In this document: positions 1 through 6,267 of the stretch, in pieces
How positions within the stretch are numbered: the first letter of the stretch is position 1
Layout: each line of letters opens with the position of its first letter
NCBI GenBank assembly: GCA_016550395.1
Contig: JABXGY010000114.1
Location: 1-16,303, forward strand
DNA length: 16,303 bases
Direction of reading: 5' to 3'
DNA from: an archaeon
GTDB lineage: Archaea > Asgardarchaeota > Hermodarchaeia > Hermodarchaeales > Hermodarchaeaceae
The notes under the pieces: generated by a model
Told to the model about the DNA's origin: nothing
The model's database searches: none
Seen by the model: the letters and a program-made list of their open reading frames with translations, nothing else
Made by a program: the position numbers and the translations under genes

Positions 1-305
1 AATTCCTCAAGGATTTCCCAGGCAAACGCGACCGCAAGCGTATATAGAATCGCTGGGAGAATCACGAGAAGAAGGGGAGGGATAATTGGAAACGCTTTCT
101 TCCAGGATCTACCGATACTGAAGTTTAGAAGTAATGCGCATATGGCAGCCCCGTAAAGAAAGTGTGGAATCATATCAAGATAAGAGCCAGGACTATAGCC
201 GCCAGTAAGTTGAATCCAGACATGAGCAATAGTAGCGAGAATAAAGAAAATCAGTGTGGTGACAAGCCAAACCTTGTCTGTTCGGAACCAAGAACTTTTA
301 GACAT
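1..305 (-). CDS. Partial membrane protein of unknown function (N-terminal part)
   Basis: An open frame starts with ATG at 305 and runs off the left edge, so only the first ~101 residues are visible and the C-terminus is missing. The protein begins MSKSSWFRTDKVW and has a hydrophobic helix at about residues 12-32, a second around 45-62 and a third around 72-95. Between them lies an IPHFLYGAA stretch, and the visible end has AFAWEILEE. A His-Phe in one helix and a Trp-Glu...Glu in a later one recalls small VanZ/DUF2238-like membrane families, but this is only a resemblance. GGAG lies about 11 bases before the ATG. It lies 63 bases downstream of the glycerol-3-phosphate dehydrogenase gene on the same strand, with a possible promoter of its own between them. 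Function unknown. Confidence 0.6.
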   Translation of the reverse strand, partial: MSKSSWFRTDKVWLVTTLIFFILATIAHVWIQLTGGYSPGSYLDMIPHFLYGAAICALLLNFSIGRSWKKAFPIIPPLLLVILPAILYTLAVAFAWEILEE

Positions 306-340
306 GACTTCATCTCTCCACTATAGTCCACAGTCATAAG

Positions 341-360
341 CACAAAAATTTGTGTATTTA
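341..360 (-). promoter_or_regulatory. TATA-like element and short palindrome before the partial membrane gene
   Basis: On the minus strand CTAAATAC (353-360) resembles an archaeal TATA box about 50 bases upstream of the ATG at 305. It partly overlaps a perfect inverted repeat CACAAA-AA-TTTGTG at 341-354. The palindrome could be an operator or could help end transcription of the upstream dehydrogenase gene. Sequence resemblance only. Confidence 0.3.
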
Positions 361-368
361 GGGTCAAA

Positions 369-2132
369 TCATCGGGAAGGGATAGGGATTTCTCCATCGA
401 AGAAAAAACTGTTCTTTCGTACATATTGAAGATAATTGTTAATTTCTTGTTGAATCGTCTTCTTAGACCATCCAAGTATGCGCCCCATTCGATCTGCAGC
501 TATTACTGCTATATGTCCTTGGTATTCAGGTCGTACTAACCAGCAAACCTCCATTCGTCGACAGAGAACATCAACCAGATGGAGCGGAGCCTCATGACGA
601 ATGATGTATTCTAGCTCGGCGATTATCCATGGAGCCACTTCAACCGGATAGGCTGGGTCCTCGAGTAATCTCGCTTCTAACTTAGGATTTCGCTGTAATT
701 CACGGAGAATGGTCAATCCTCCCCGTCCGTATTGCTGATAAAGATGGTGAAGAATATGCGGGTGAAGTGCCGAATTGACAACTTCTGGCAACGATTGCCA
801 ATCCTTTTTCGAAAGGGTAATGGCATATGCAATTTTTGTTAGGTTCTTTTTTCCTGAAAATTTTGGTAACCTGTGATGTTGACTTCTTTTCTTGATATGG
901 TTAATGAATAAATCTTCAGCCATTTTTCGGAAAGTGGTTAATTTTCCCCCAAGCAGACTGTACAAACCGTCGTCTCGTTCTAACACTGTGTGTTTTCGGG
1001 AAACATCACTTTCTGTTTTCCGAATTTCTGCTACTAATGGTCGAAGTCCTGCATAGGTTCCTTGAATAACTTCATCACCAATGTTTGCGTCAGGAAAAAG
1101 AATTCTAATGGTATTCCGTAGGTAGTCGGCATCCTCACGTGTGCAAATACACTCAGTTGGGTCGCCTGAATAATCCGTATCCGTTGTTCCCACAAGCACC
1201 CATTCATTTCGTCGGATGGCAAAGAAAAATCGTCTGTCATCAATGGAATTCAAAGCAAATGTATCGTTAATCGGGAAATCTTTTCGATGAAACACTAAAT
1301 GTACACCTTTCGTTGGACGAAGTATCTTCTCAGTACTTTCGCCATTTAACGCAAGGAGCTCATCTGCCCATACTCCGGTAGTATTGACGATAACCTTCCC
1401 TCGAATTTGAATTTCTTTAGTGGTGGAATTATGAAGATCAATAGCCTTAACGCCATTAATCTGACCTTTGGAATCGTGTGTAAAGCCACTCACACGGACA
1501 TAACTCATTGGGAGTGCGATGCCCTTCCAAACTGCTTCTTTGAGTGTTTCAATTACCATTCGTGCATCATCAATATTCGAATCAAACCACATTACGGCGG
1601 CTTTTGTTCGGGAATTATCGAATAGGGGTTCGAGTTCTTTAATTGCATCAACGTTTTTCATTCCCTTTCCGCGTTTGAAGCTTTTGAACCCAGATAAAAG
1701 GTCATAGAGAAACAATCCGAGTCGCATAGTTCGATAACTCCAGCTTTTAGGCAAATCAAGGTCTCCAAGTGTTCCTCCATCTAAAATTGGATAAAGAAAT
1801 CTTGTTGGTCGTGTAAGATGTGGCAATCCCCGGTCCCGCAACCAATTTCTTTCAGTAGTGGCTTCTCGAACTAATCCAAATTCTTTTTGTGCCAAATACC
1901 GAAATCCGCCATGCAACAATTTCGTGGAACGGCTTGACGTTCCAAAAGCGAAATCATATTGATCAAGAATCGCGACACTTAATCCCCGATAGACTGCTTC
2001 TAAAGCGACCCCAGCTCCATTAATTCCAGCCCCAATAACTATAAAATCCCAATTTGTATCCTGTAATTCTTGAAGTTTCTGCTGGCGATCGATTTGGCTG
2101 AATGAGAGCGTTTCAATACACTCCTGAGGCAT
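369..2132 (-). CDS. glpD: FAD-dependent glycerol-3-phosphate dehydrogenase (GlpA/GlpD family)
   Basis: This oxidises sn-glycerol-3-phosphate to dihydroxyacetone phosphate, passing electrons through FAD to a membrane acceptor. The 587-residue protein opens with a dinucleotide-binding fold (FIVIGAGINGAG, residues 30-41, GxGxxG) and the family's GTSSRSTKLLHGGFRYL segment. The middle has the DAO fold, with LRPTKGVHLV and FFFAIRRNEWVLVGTTDTDY. LLGGKLTTFRKMAEDL leads into a C-terminal helical DAO_C domain at about 440-565. Length fits GlpD/GlpA (about 500-590). ATG at 2132 is the only reasonable start, leaving a ~25-residue N-terminal leader before the Rossmann fold. No glycerol kinase, GlpB/GlpC or glycerol facilitator is visible nearby, so the electron acceptor is not indicated. 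The choice between GlpA and GlpD is uncertain; the family call is firm. Confidence 0.93.
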   Translation of the reverse strand: MPQECIETLSFSQIDRQQKLQELQDTNWDFIVIGAGINGAGVALEAVYRGLSVAILDQYDFAFGTSSRSTKLLHGGFRYLAQKEFGLVREATTERNWLRDRGLPHLTRPTRFLYPILDGGTLGDLDLPKSWSYRTMRLGLFLYDLLSGFKSFKRGKGMKNVDAIKELEPLFDNSRTKAAVMWFDSNIDDARMVIETLKEAVWKGIALPMSYVRVSGFTHDSKGQINGVKAIDLHNSTTKEIQIRGKVIVNTTGVWADELLALNGESTEKILRPTKGVHLVFHRKDFPINDTFALNSIDDRRFFFAIRRNEWVLVGTTDTDYSGDPTECICTREDADYLRNTIRILFPDANIGDEVIQGTYAGLRPLVAEIRKTESDVSRKHTVLERDDGLYSLLGGKLTTFRKMAEDLFINHIKKRSQHHRLPKFSGKKNLTKIAYAITLSKKDWQSLPEVVNSALHPHILHHLYQQYGRGGLTILRELQRNPKLEARLLEDPAYPVEVAPWIIAELEYIIRHEAPLHLVDVLCRRMEVCWLVRPEYQGHIAVIAADRMGRILGWSKKTIQQEINNYLQYVRKNSFFFDGEIPIPSR

Positions 2133-2230
2133 GATTTTGCACCTACTCTGAATGAGTGATTTAATCTTCTTGAGCTTTACTCAGGCATTAAATCTGCTTA
2201 ACAAGGAAAAACTGCAAACGTCTGTTGAAC

Positions 2231-2240
2231 AAAATACTTT
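2231..2240 (+). promoter_or_regulatory. Possible TATA element for the longin/GTPase pair
   Basis: AAAATACTTT is an A/T-rich, TATA-like stretch in the 150-base gap between the divergent dehydrogenase and longin-like genes. Initiation about 25 bases downstream would give a transcript starting close to the short GTG ORF at 2267. Weak consensus match, so tentative. Confidence 0.25.
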
Positions 2241-2255
2241 AGTAACGTGGTGCAC

Positions 2256-2314
2256 GGAGGAACCTTGTGACCGCTAAACTGGTTGGGAATTGCGAAGAGG
2301 TTTACGGGTATTGA
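2256..2314 (+). CDS. Candidate 15-codon upstream ORF with strong ribosome site
   Basis: GGAGG at 2256-2260 lies 6 bases before GTG at 2267. This is the clearest Shine-Dalgarno/start pair in front of the longin-like gene, yet it opens a different frame: MTAKLVGNCEEVYGY, stopping at TGA 2312-2314. That stop overlaps a TTG at 2311-2313 (TTGA) in the frame of the longin-like protein. It may be a leader peptide coupling translation into the main gene, or a sign that a single-base error separates the true start from the main frame. The coding part is 2267-2314; the listed span includes the ribosome site. Confidence 0.35.
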
Positions 2315-3132
2315 CGGTTCATAGCTTCTATGTCGTTGGGTTAAGAGAAGGCTTCCCACTTTATAGCCGAAAATGGACCCATTCCGACGTAGATAGTGCA
2401 CTTCTCTCGGGGTTCCTTGCTAGTATGGAACATATGGCTCAACAAGTCGCTGCGCAACACGTCAATGTTGTGAACATGAAAGACCGTCGTTTTTTCTTTC
2501 AGATTGATGAAGCCAATGGATTGCTCCTTGTCTTCATCACGGATGTCAGTGAAAGTCCTGCCCGGTTCCGCAAATACCTCTCCCTTCTCAACAAACAATT
2601 TGTCAAAATGTTCAAAAAACAACTCGACGAACTCCACGAAGACGGCACTACAGACACCAAACTCTTCAACAGCTTCGACGAATTCATCGACGACCTCGTC
2701 CTTACCTGGTGGATGGGCGAAACCACCGTTTCAGCCGCAAAGATTATGGACGTCTTCGAGGTCTTCACCATCTTCTACAACACCATCCTACAAAACTTTC
2801 TAACCGAAATCTCACGCCGAACCTACAACGACGACATTCAAAAAATCTTCAAAACGAATATGAAAAAAATCCCCGCCATTGTCGGAATTCATGTCGACCG
2901 CAGTGGTGTAATCAACTACAAATCAATCGATCCACAACAAATTAAATATCCCCGTCTACGCCAAATTCTCTTCAAAATCTTCACCCAACTTGTCCAACTA
3001 ACTCGTAAAACCATGCCCAAACAAACCTACCAATCACTGGTATTCGAACACATCAGTCCCCTCATCCGCGTTGAACAAGACCGCATGAAAACCTACTCCC
3101 TAACAGAAAAAATTGTGATGGAACTCCTATGA
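2311..3132 (+). CDS. Longin/roadblock-like protein paired with a small GTPase
   Basis: About 273 residues from TTG 2311, which has GAAGAGG 10 bases upstream; an in-frame TTG at 2290 would add seven residues. The first ~100 residues look like a longin or roadblock fold. A first strand reads TVHSFYVVG, then GFPLYSRKW, a helix (SALLSGFLASMEHMAQQV), a two-strand stretch (VNVVNMKDRRFFFQIDE, LLLVFITD), and a long basic helix (RKYLSLLNKQFVKMFKKQL). Asgard genomes carry many such domains, and in eukaryotes they form GTPase-regulating platforms. Residues ~120-273 are helical, with a strand pair at IPAIVGIHVDRSGVINYKS, and are not recognised. No membrane segment is seen. Its stop overlaps the GTPase start as ATGA, implying coupled translation and a joint role. 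From about 2560 codons end almost only in C, A or T. The fold assignment is by pattern, not a profile search. Confidence 0.7.
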   Translation: MTVHSFYVVGLREGFPLYSRKWTHSDVDSALLSGFLASMEHMAQQVAAQHVNVVNMKDRRFFFQIDEANGLLLVFITDVSESPARFRKYLSLLNKQFVKMFKKQLDELHEDGTTDTKLFNSFDEFIDDLVLTWWMGETTVSAAKIMDVFEVFTIFYNTILQNFLTEISRRTYNDDIQKIFKTNMKKIPAIVGIHVDRSGVINYKSIDPQQIKYPRLRQILFKIFTQLVQLTRKTMPKQTYQSLVFEHISPLIRVEQDRMKTYSLTEKIVMELL

Positions 3133-3683
3133 ACAACACCACAGAAAGTACAACCCAACCAATCGAAACAAGACGCCCATATACTCATATCGCAAAAGCA
3201 GTAGTCATCGGCGATGCCGCAGTCGGCAAAACCAGCCTTCTAGTCCGCTATGTAAAAGGCATCTTCAATCCGACTTACATTTTGACGATCGGCGTTGCAT
3301 TTCACGTTAAAGATATTTTGTTAGGCGAGCAAGTCCTGAGACTCCAATTATGGGATACTGGCGGTCAGGAGCGGTTTGGTCCAATTCGACAGTTGTATTA
3401 TCGGGGGACGAAGGGTGTCCTATTAGTATATGACCGTTCGAATCGTGAGAGCTTTGTTCGAGCGGCATATTGGTTGAAGGAAGTACAACGTGGTTGTGGA
3501 GAGGTTCCAGTTGTCTTGGTGGCAAATAAGGCAGATTTGAAAGCGTTGGTAAAACCAAAGGAGGGAGAGGAGTTTGCTAATGGACATGGTTTGGGTTTTG
3601 TGGAGACGAGTGCTAAGACCGATATGAATACTGATCTCGCGTTTTCAATTCTGGCTTCTCGTATTATTGAAAGTATGGGCTAG
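3129..3683 (+). CDS. Rab/Ras-like small GTPase (Asgard type)
   Basis: A 184-residue GTP-binding switch protein with all five G motifs: G1 GDAAVGKTS (28-36), G2 Thr53 in TIGVAF, G3 WDTGGQE (75-81), G4 NKAD (133-136) and G5 ETSAK (159-163). Effector-region IGVAFHVK and WDTGGQERFGPIRQLYYRG follow the Rab pattern (IGVDF, WDTAGQERF), with Gly replacing the usual Ala before the catalytic Gln80. A ~20-residue polar N-terminal tail precedes the first strand. The C-terminus has no cysteine, so no prenylation site; membrane attachment would need a partner. The ATG overlaps the stop of the longin-like gene (ATGA), suggesting the two products form a switch-and-regulator or scaffold pair. None of codons 2-47 ends in G, then G/T endings dominate. 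Family call is firm; cellular process is unknown. Confidence 0.93.
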   Translation: MNNTTESTTQPIETRRPYTHIAKAVVIGDAAVGKTSLLVRYVKGIFNPTYILTIGVAFHVKDILLGEQVLRLQLWDTGGQERFGPIRQLYYRGTKGVLLVYDRSNRESFVRAAYWLKEVQRGCGEVPVVLVANKADLKALVKPKEGEEFANGHGLGFVETSAKTDMNTDLAFSILASRIIESMG

Positions 3684-3708
3684 GGCTTTGTTAACTAGCC
3701 TCTTTTTT
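3678..3708 (+). terminator. Hairpin plus T-run between convergent genes
   Basis: GGCTA (3678-3682) pairs with TAGCC (3696-3700) across a 13-base loop and is followed by TCTTTTTT (3701-3708). It begins inside the last codons of the GTPase gene and overlaps the last codons of the convergent gene. Archaea end transcription mainly at T-runs, so the T-tract may matter more than the 5-bp stem. Confidence 0.4.
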
Positions 3709-4326
3709 GAATACGGAGATGGCGGCTGCGAGCGCTCCAAGTTTGGCTGAAATGGGTGTTGGTCCTGAGCCAATGATAATGATATCTCCTTCGTGTAAAT
3801 CAAAGGCTTTAATGAGCTGGTATACATCCTGTTTTTTTACTTCATAGGCTGTGGGCATAATGAGCTGATTGGGGTCAGAGGTTTGAATCAATGTTGTGGC
3901 TCCAGTCGCGCCTGCTTGAATGGCGGCATCACGTTGTTCGACTCCATTTGTAATATGGTGTGCCATGTGGTGTAAATGACACCCCAAATTGAACGCATCA
4001 ACAGTGTAGCTACTCTGGGGAAGTTCCATGAGTTTGATGAGAATTTGGTTGAGCTTATCACAGTGACGTTTTCCTTCTGGGGAAAGCTGATGGCCTTGTC
4101 GATGAACTGGCTCGATGAGTTCCCGTTCTCGAAGAAACCGGATGAGGGATCGAATACTTCCACCTCCAAGTTCGAGGTCAGAACCTAGTTGGTATCGACC
4201 AATAGGAGAAGGGCTTTGGCAGAAGGTATAGAATGCTGCAAGGAGATGCCAAGGATGAAATTGTGTAGGAGGGCCTTGACGAACATCCGTATTCAGAAGT
4301 TTGGTGATTTCCATGGAGGCTGTCAT
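3691..4326 (-). CDS. Winged-helix protein with DUF4443/DUF2111-like C-terminal domain
   Basis: A 211-residue soluble protein of two parts. Residues ~25-90 form a winged-helix DNA-binding domain (PIGRYQLGSDLELGGGSIRS, then LIRFLRERELIEP and a wing ending QLSPEGKRHCDKL). Residues ~105-205 form a small archaeal domain with NGVEQRDAAIQAGATGATTL and a closing EGDIIIIGSGPTPISAKLGA stretch. This arrangement matches archaeal proteins I recall as DUF4443, related to methanogen DUF2111; ligand and targets are not known to me. It starts 12 bases after the ECF S-component gene on the same strand, so it is probably the last gene of the uptake operon and may regulate it. Start is ATG 4326; ATG 4314 is an alternative. 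Its end is 7 bases from the convergent GTPase gene. Confidence 0.7.
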   Translation of the reverse strand: MTASMEITKLLNTDVRQGPPTQFHPWHLLAAFYTFCQSPSPIGRYQLGSDLELGGGSIRSLIRFLRERELIEPVHRQGHQLSPEGKRHCDKLNQILIKLMELPQSSYTVDAFNLGCHLHHMAHHITNGVEQRDAAIQAGATGATTLIQTSDPNQLIMPTAYEVKKQDVYQLIKAFDLHEGDIIIIGSGPTPISAKLGALAAAISVFKKEAS

Positions 4327-4338
4327 CCATCCTGTGGT

Positions 4339-5646
4339 TCATGCGGGTGTATCTTCTTTTTTAGTTTTTATTGTATGTTGGGGAAACGCGTGTTGATTAA
4401 GTTGAAGTTGGTGGACGGCTTGGGTTACTGGTTGAGTGAGTAAACAAAAAAGGACTGCGTTGCTGGGAATATGAACCATCATAAAAGGCAGTCCTGTGAT
4501 GAGCACTACGATGAATGGTATGCCAAAAGTGAAGCAATATGCAAAATTTGTAACTAAATCAAAGAAGAGGGTGAGAAGTATACCGAACAGGATTGGTAGT
4601 AGAAACCAATTGCTGTCGGAATAGTCTAGCCCTTGCATGGCTTTTCCAAGGATACCACCGACAATTCCAATAAAGATGGTGCACCCTATTACCGCTAATC
4701 CGATTGGGGGAATGAAGGCTCCCCAGGGATTCCAAAGTTGATAGATTAACATGGCGATAAAGGCGACGAGGGCACCAATGATGGGTCCAAAGAGGAAGCC
4801 GCTAAGAAATACCATAACAGAAGAAAGTTCGATGTTAGGAACGGCAGAAAGAGCATAGTTGCCACCGATAGCTAGAGCTGCGAGTACAGCAATTAGTGCT
4901 ACTCGAATTGCTGCGGTTCTTTTTTTAGTCCTTCTAGATCGAAGACGTGTTACTATGATACAAAACATGCTAATCATGAGAACGACTGCAAAAATTACTA
5001 CAAAGACAAATGTGGTCAGGCTCGTTGGAGTTTGTGTGAGAGTGATGAATTCAATGCCTAAGTGATAGTCATTAAGGAAGAAGAACTCCGTGTAGGCGGA
5101 AAGTAGAATTCCTGATCCTAGATCATAGACTAATGTAGTATTTTGGTTACCCCAGGGACCTTGATGATAGACATAAGATTTCGTCGTTGGAGTTGTAGTA
5201 ATATCTAAGCTTCCATTCATGAAGAAAGTCGCAGCTGCATCGGTTGCGTCTTGGTCAACGGTATTCCAGTCAAGATGTGATATCAGTCCGGGGAACCAGG
5301 GCCATATGCTAAAAACGAGTTCTGCAGCGATTTGTGAATCGTTGACAGGAAGGGTAAGGTTGCCAATGGTGCATAATCCATATAATTCATCGTTCGCGAT
5401 TTCCTGAATTTCAAAGGTTAACGCTTGACCTGCTTGGGCCCGCCAGAATTTCCCTGAACCAAAACCGAATTCGACGACTTCGTCTGTAACATTTGTTATC
5501 CGCCAATGAAGCTTTGGTGTACTGAAGGCATTGGGGTATAGTCCTGGCGCATATGAGCAGTTTTGGGCCGTGATTGGTTGAGCCCACAGTAAGACGCTTG
5601 TTAGGATAAAGATTATACTAAATCCAATGATTGTTTTGGTTTTCAT
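4339..5646 (-). CDS. ECF-transporter S component fused to an N-terminal extracellular domain
   Basis: About 435 residues from ATG 5646, which has GGTGA about 8 bases upstream; an in-frame GTG at 5658 overlaps the previous stop (GTGA). It opens with a signal peptide (MKTKTIIGFSIIFILTSVLL, then WAQPITAQ). An extracellular domain of ~180 residues follows, rich in N-x-S/T sequons (NCS, NVT, NLT, NDS, NGS, NTT). A transmembrane helix at ~208-232 is followed by a basic stretch (TRLRSRRTKKR). The last ~180 residues form a multi-pass S-component domain with the typical ELSSVMVFLSGFLFGPIIGA and a following YQLWNPWG turn. S components bind a vitamin and use a shared energising module (EcfA, EcfA', EcfT), none of which is in the window. 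The neighbouring DUF4430 gene points to cobalamin or a similar cofactor. The role of the ectodomain is unknown. Confidence 0.8.
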   Translation of the reverse strand: MKTKTIIGFSIIFILTSVLLWAQPITAQNCSYAPGLYPNAFSTPKLHWRITNVTDEVVEFGFGSGKFWRAQAGQALTFEIQEIANDELYGLCTIGNLTLPVNDSQIAAELVFSIWPWFPGLISHLDWNTVDQDATDAAATFFMNGSLDITTTPTTKSYVYHQGPWGNQNTTLVYDLGSGILLSAYTEFFFLNDYHLGIEFITLTQTPTSLTTFVFVVIFAVVLMISMFCIIVTRLRSRRTKKRTAAIRVALIAVLAALAIGGNYALSAVPNIELSSVMVFLSGFLFGPIIGALVAFIAMLIYQLWNPWGAFIPPIGLAVIGCTIFIGIVGGILGKAMQGLDYSDSNWFLLPILFGILLTLFFDLVTNFAYCFTFGIPFIVVLITGLPFMMVHIPSNAVLFCLLTQPVTQAVHQLQLNQHAFPQHTIKTKKEDTPA

Positions 5647-5654
5647 AGACTCGG

Positions 5655-6173
5655 TCACCGCAGTTTAAGATAAACGATTGAAGCAGCTATGACCACGATT
5701 AAACCAACAGCGCTGATTATTCCAACACCCAATATGAGTTCAGGACCAGGGATTGGGGGTGTCGTTGGGGTCATCTCTGGCGCACAATATTTCCATAAAA
5801 CCTGATCGCCATTAGAAAGTACATAATTATCTGCAGCCACTGGGGCGAGTTCATCATTTACCCAATACTGCCAATAGTATCCGTTGTTATCCGCGTTATT
5901 TTCGACGCCATTAATGGAGGTAATGAATTTTCCATACAAGTATTGGATGAAAGTTACTGAGGTAGTCTGATTTAGAATTTCAAAAACAGAGTCTCCTGAT
6001 AAGGCCGTAAACACATTTTGCGTTGTATTGCCATAATCGATGGTCATCTTCACATCTGAGGCATGGTTTTCAGGGATTTTGATGGTAGCAGAAGTGGTGA
6101 AGTGCACACTGGGGGCGGCTATAAAACAAAATAGTGAGAAAGCAAGTATTCCAAGATAGATCTGCTTTTTCAA
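5655..6173 (-). CDS. Membrane-anchored DUF4430 (transcobalamin C-terminal-like) protein
   Basis: A 172-residue surface protein with an N-terminal signal peptide (MKKQIYLGILAFSLFCFIAA), an extracellular domain of ~110 residues, a Pro/Thr-rich linker (PEMTPTTPPIPGPE) and a C-terminal transmembrane anchor ending YLKLR. The extracellular part has the DUF4430 pattern: a Ser/Thr-rich first half with SVFEILNQTT, then FITSINGVENNADNNGYYW, WQYWVNDELAPVAADNYVL and GDQVLWKY. DUF4430 resembles the C-terminal domain of transcobalamin/intrinsic factor and is often found beside ECF S components, so it probably captures cobalamin or a similar ligand at the cell surface for the next gene product. The start is TTG 6173, with GAGG 9 bases upstream. 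Its TGA lies just before the S-component start. A perfect palindrome lies 13 bases upstream. The ligand is inferred. Confidence 0.8.
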   Translation of the reverse strand: MKKQIYLGILAFSLFCFIAAPSVHFTTSATIKIPENHASDVKMTIDYGNTTQNVFTALSGDSVFEILNQTTSVTFIQYLYGKFITSINGVENNADNNGYYWQYWVNDELAPVAADNYVLSNGDQVLWKYCAPEMTPTTPPIPGPELILGVGIISAVGLIVVIAASIVYLKLR

Positions 6174-6186
6174 ATCCGGCTGCCTC

Positions 6187-6205
6187 GTAGGATAAAATAT
6201 CCTAC
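6187..6205 (-). promoter_or_regulatory. Perfect palindrome: candidate operator of the DUF4430/ECF operon
   Basis: GTAGGATA-AAA-TATCCTAC is an 8-bp perfect inverted repeat with a 3-base centre, ending 13 bases before the TTG start. Its centre is TATA-like on the minus strand (ATATTTTAT). A further TATA-like CTTTAATAG lies just upstream (about 6208-6216), which would put the start of transcription inside or next to the palindrome. A bound repressor here would block initiation. The winged-helix gene at the end of the same operon is a natural candidate binder. No riboswitch-like structured leader fits in the short space. Confidence 0.45.
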
Positions 6206-6267
6206 TACTATTAAAGCGCTTCCCTTAACCAAGGTCATGTATCTGAAATTAATTGGTCTCGTAGAAT

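Noticed and set aside
2341..2945. Several open frames of 78-99 codons on both strands inside the longin-like gene
   Set aside because: They are shadow frames made by the unusual C/A-rich, G-poor composition; none has domain-like sequence or a better start than the main frame.
6174..6267. Cobalamin riboswitch before the DUF4430 gene
   Set aside because: Only 94 bases separate it from hisS, too short for the riboswitch, and no B12-box-like conserved core was seen; the palindrome suggests a protein regulator.
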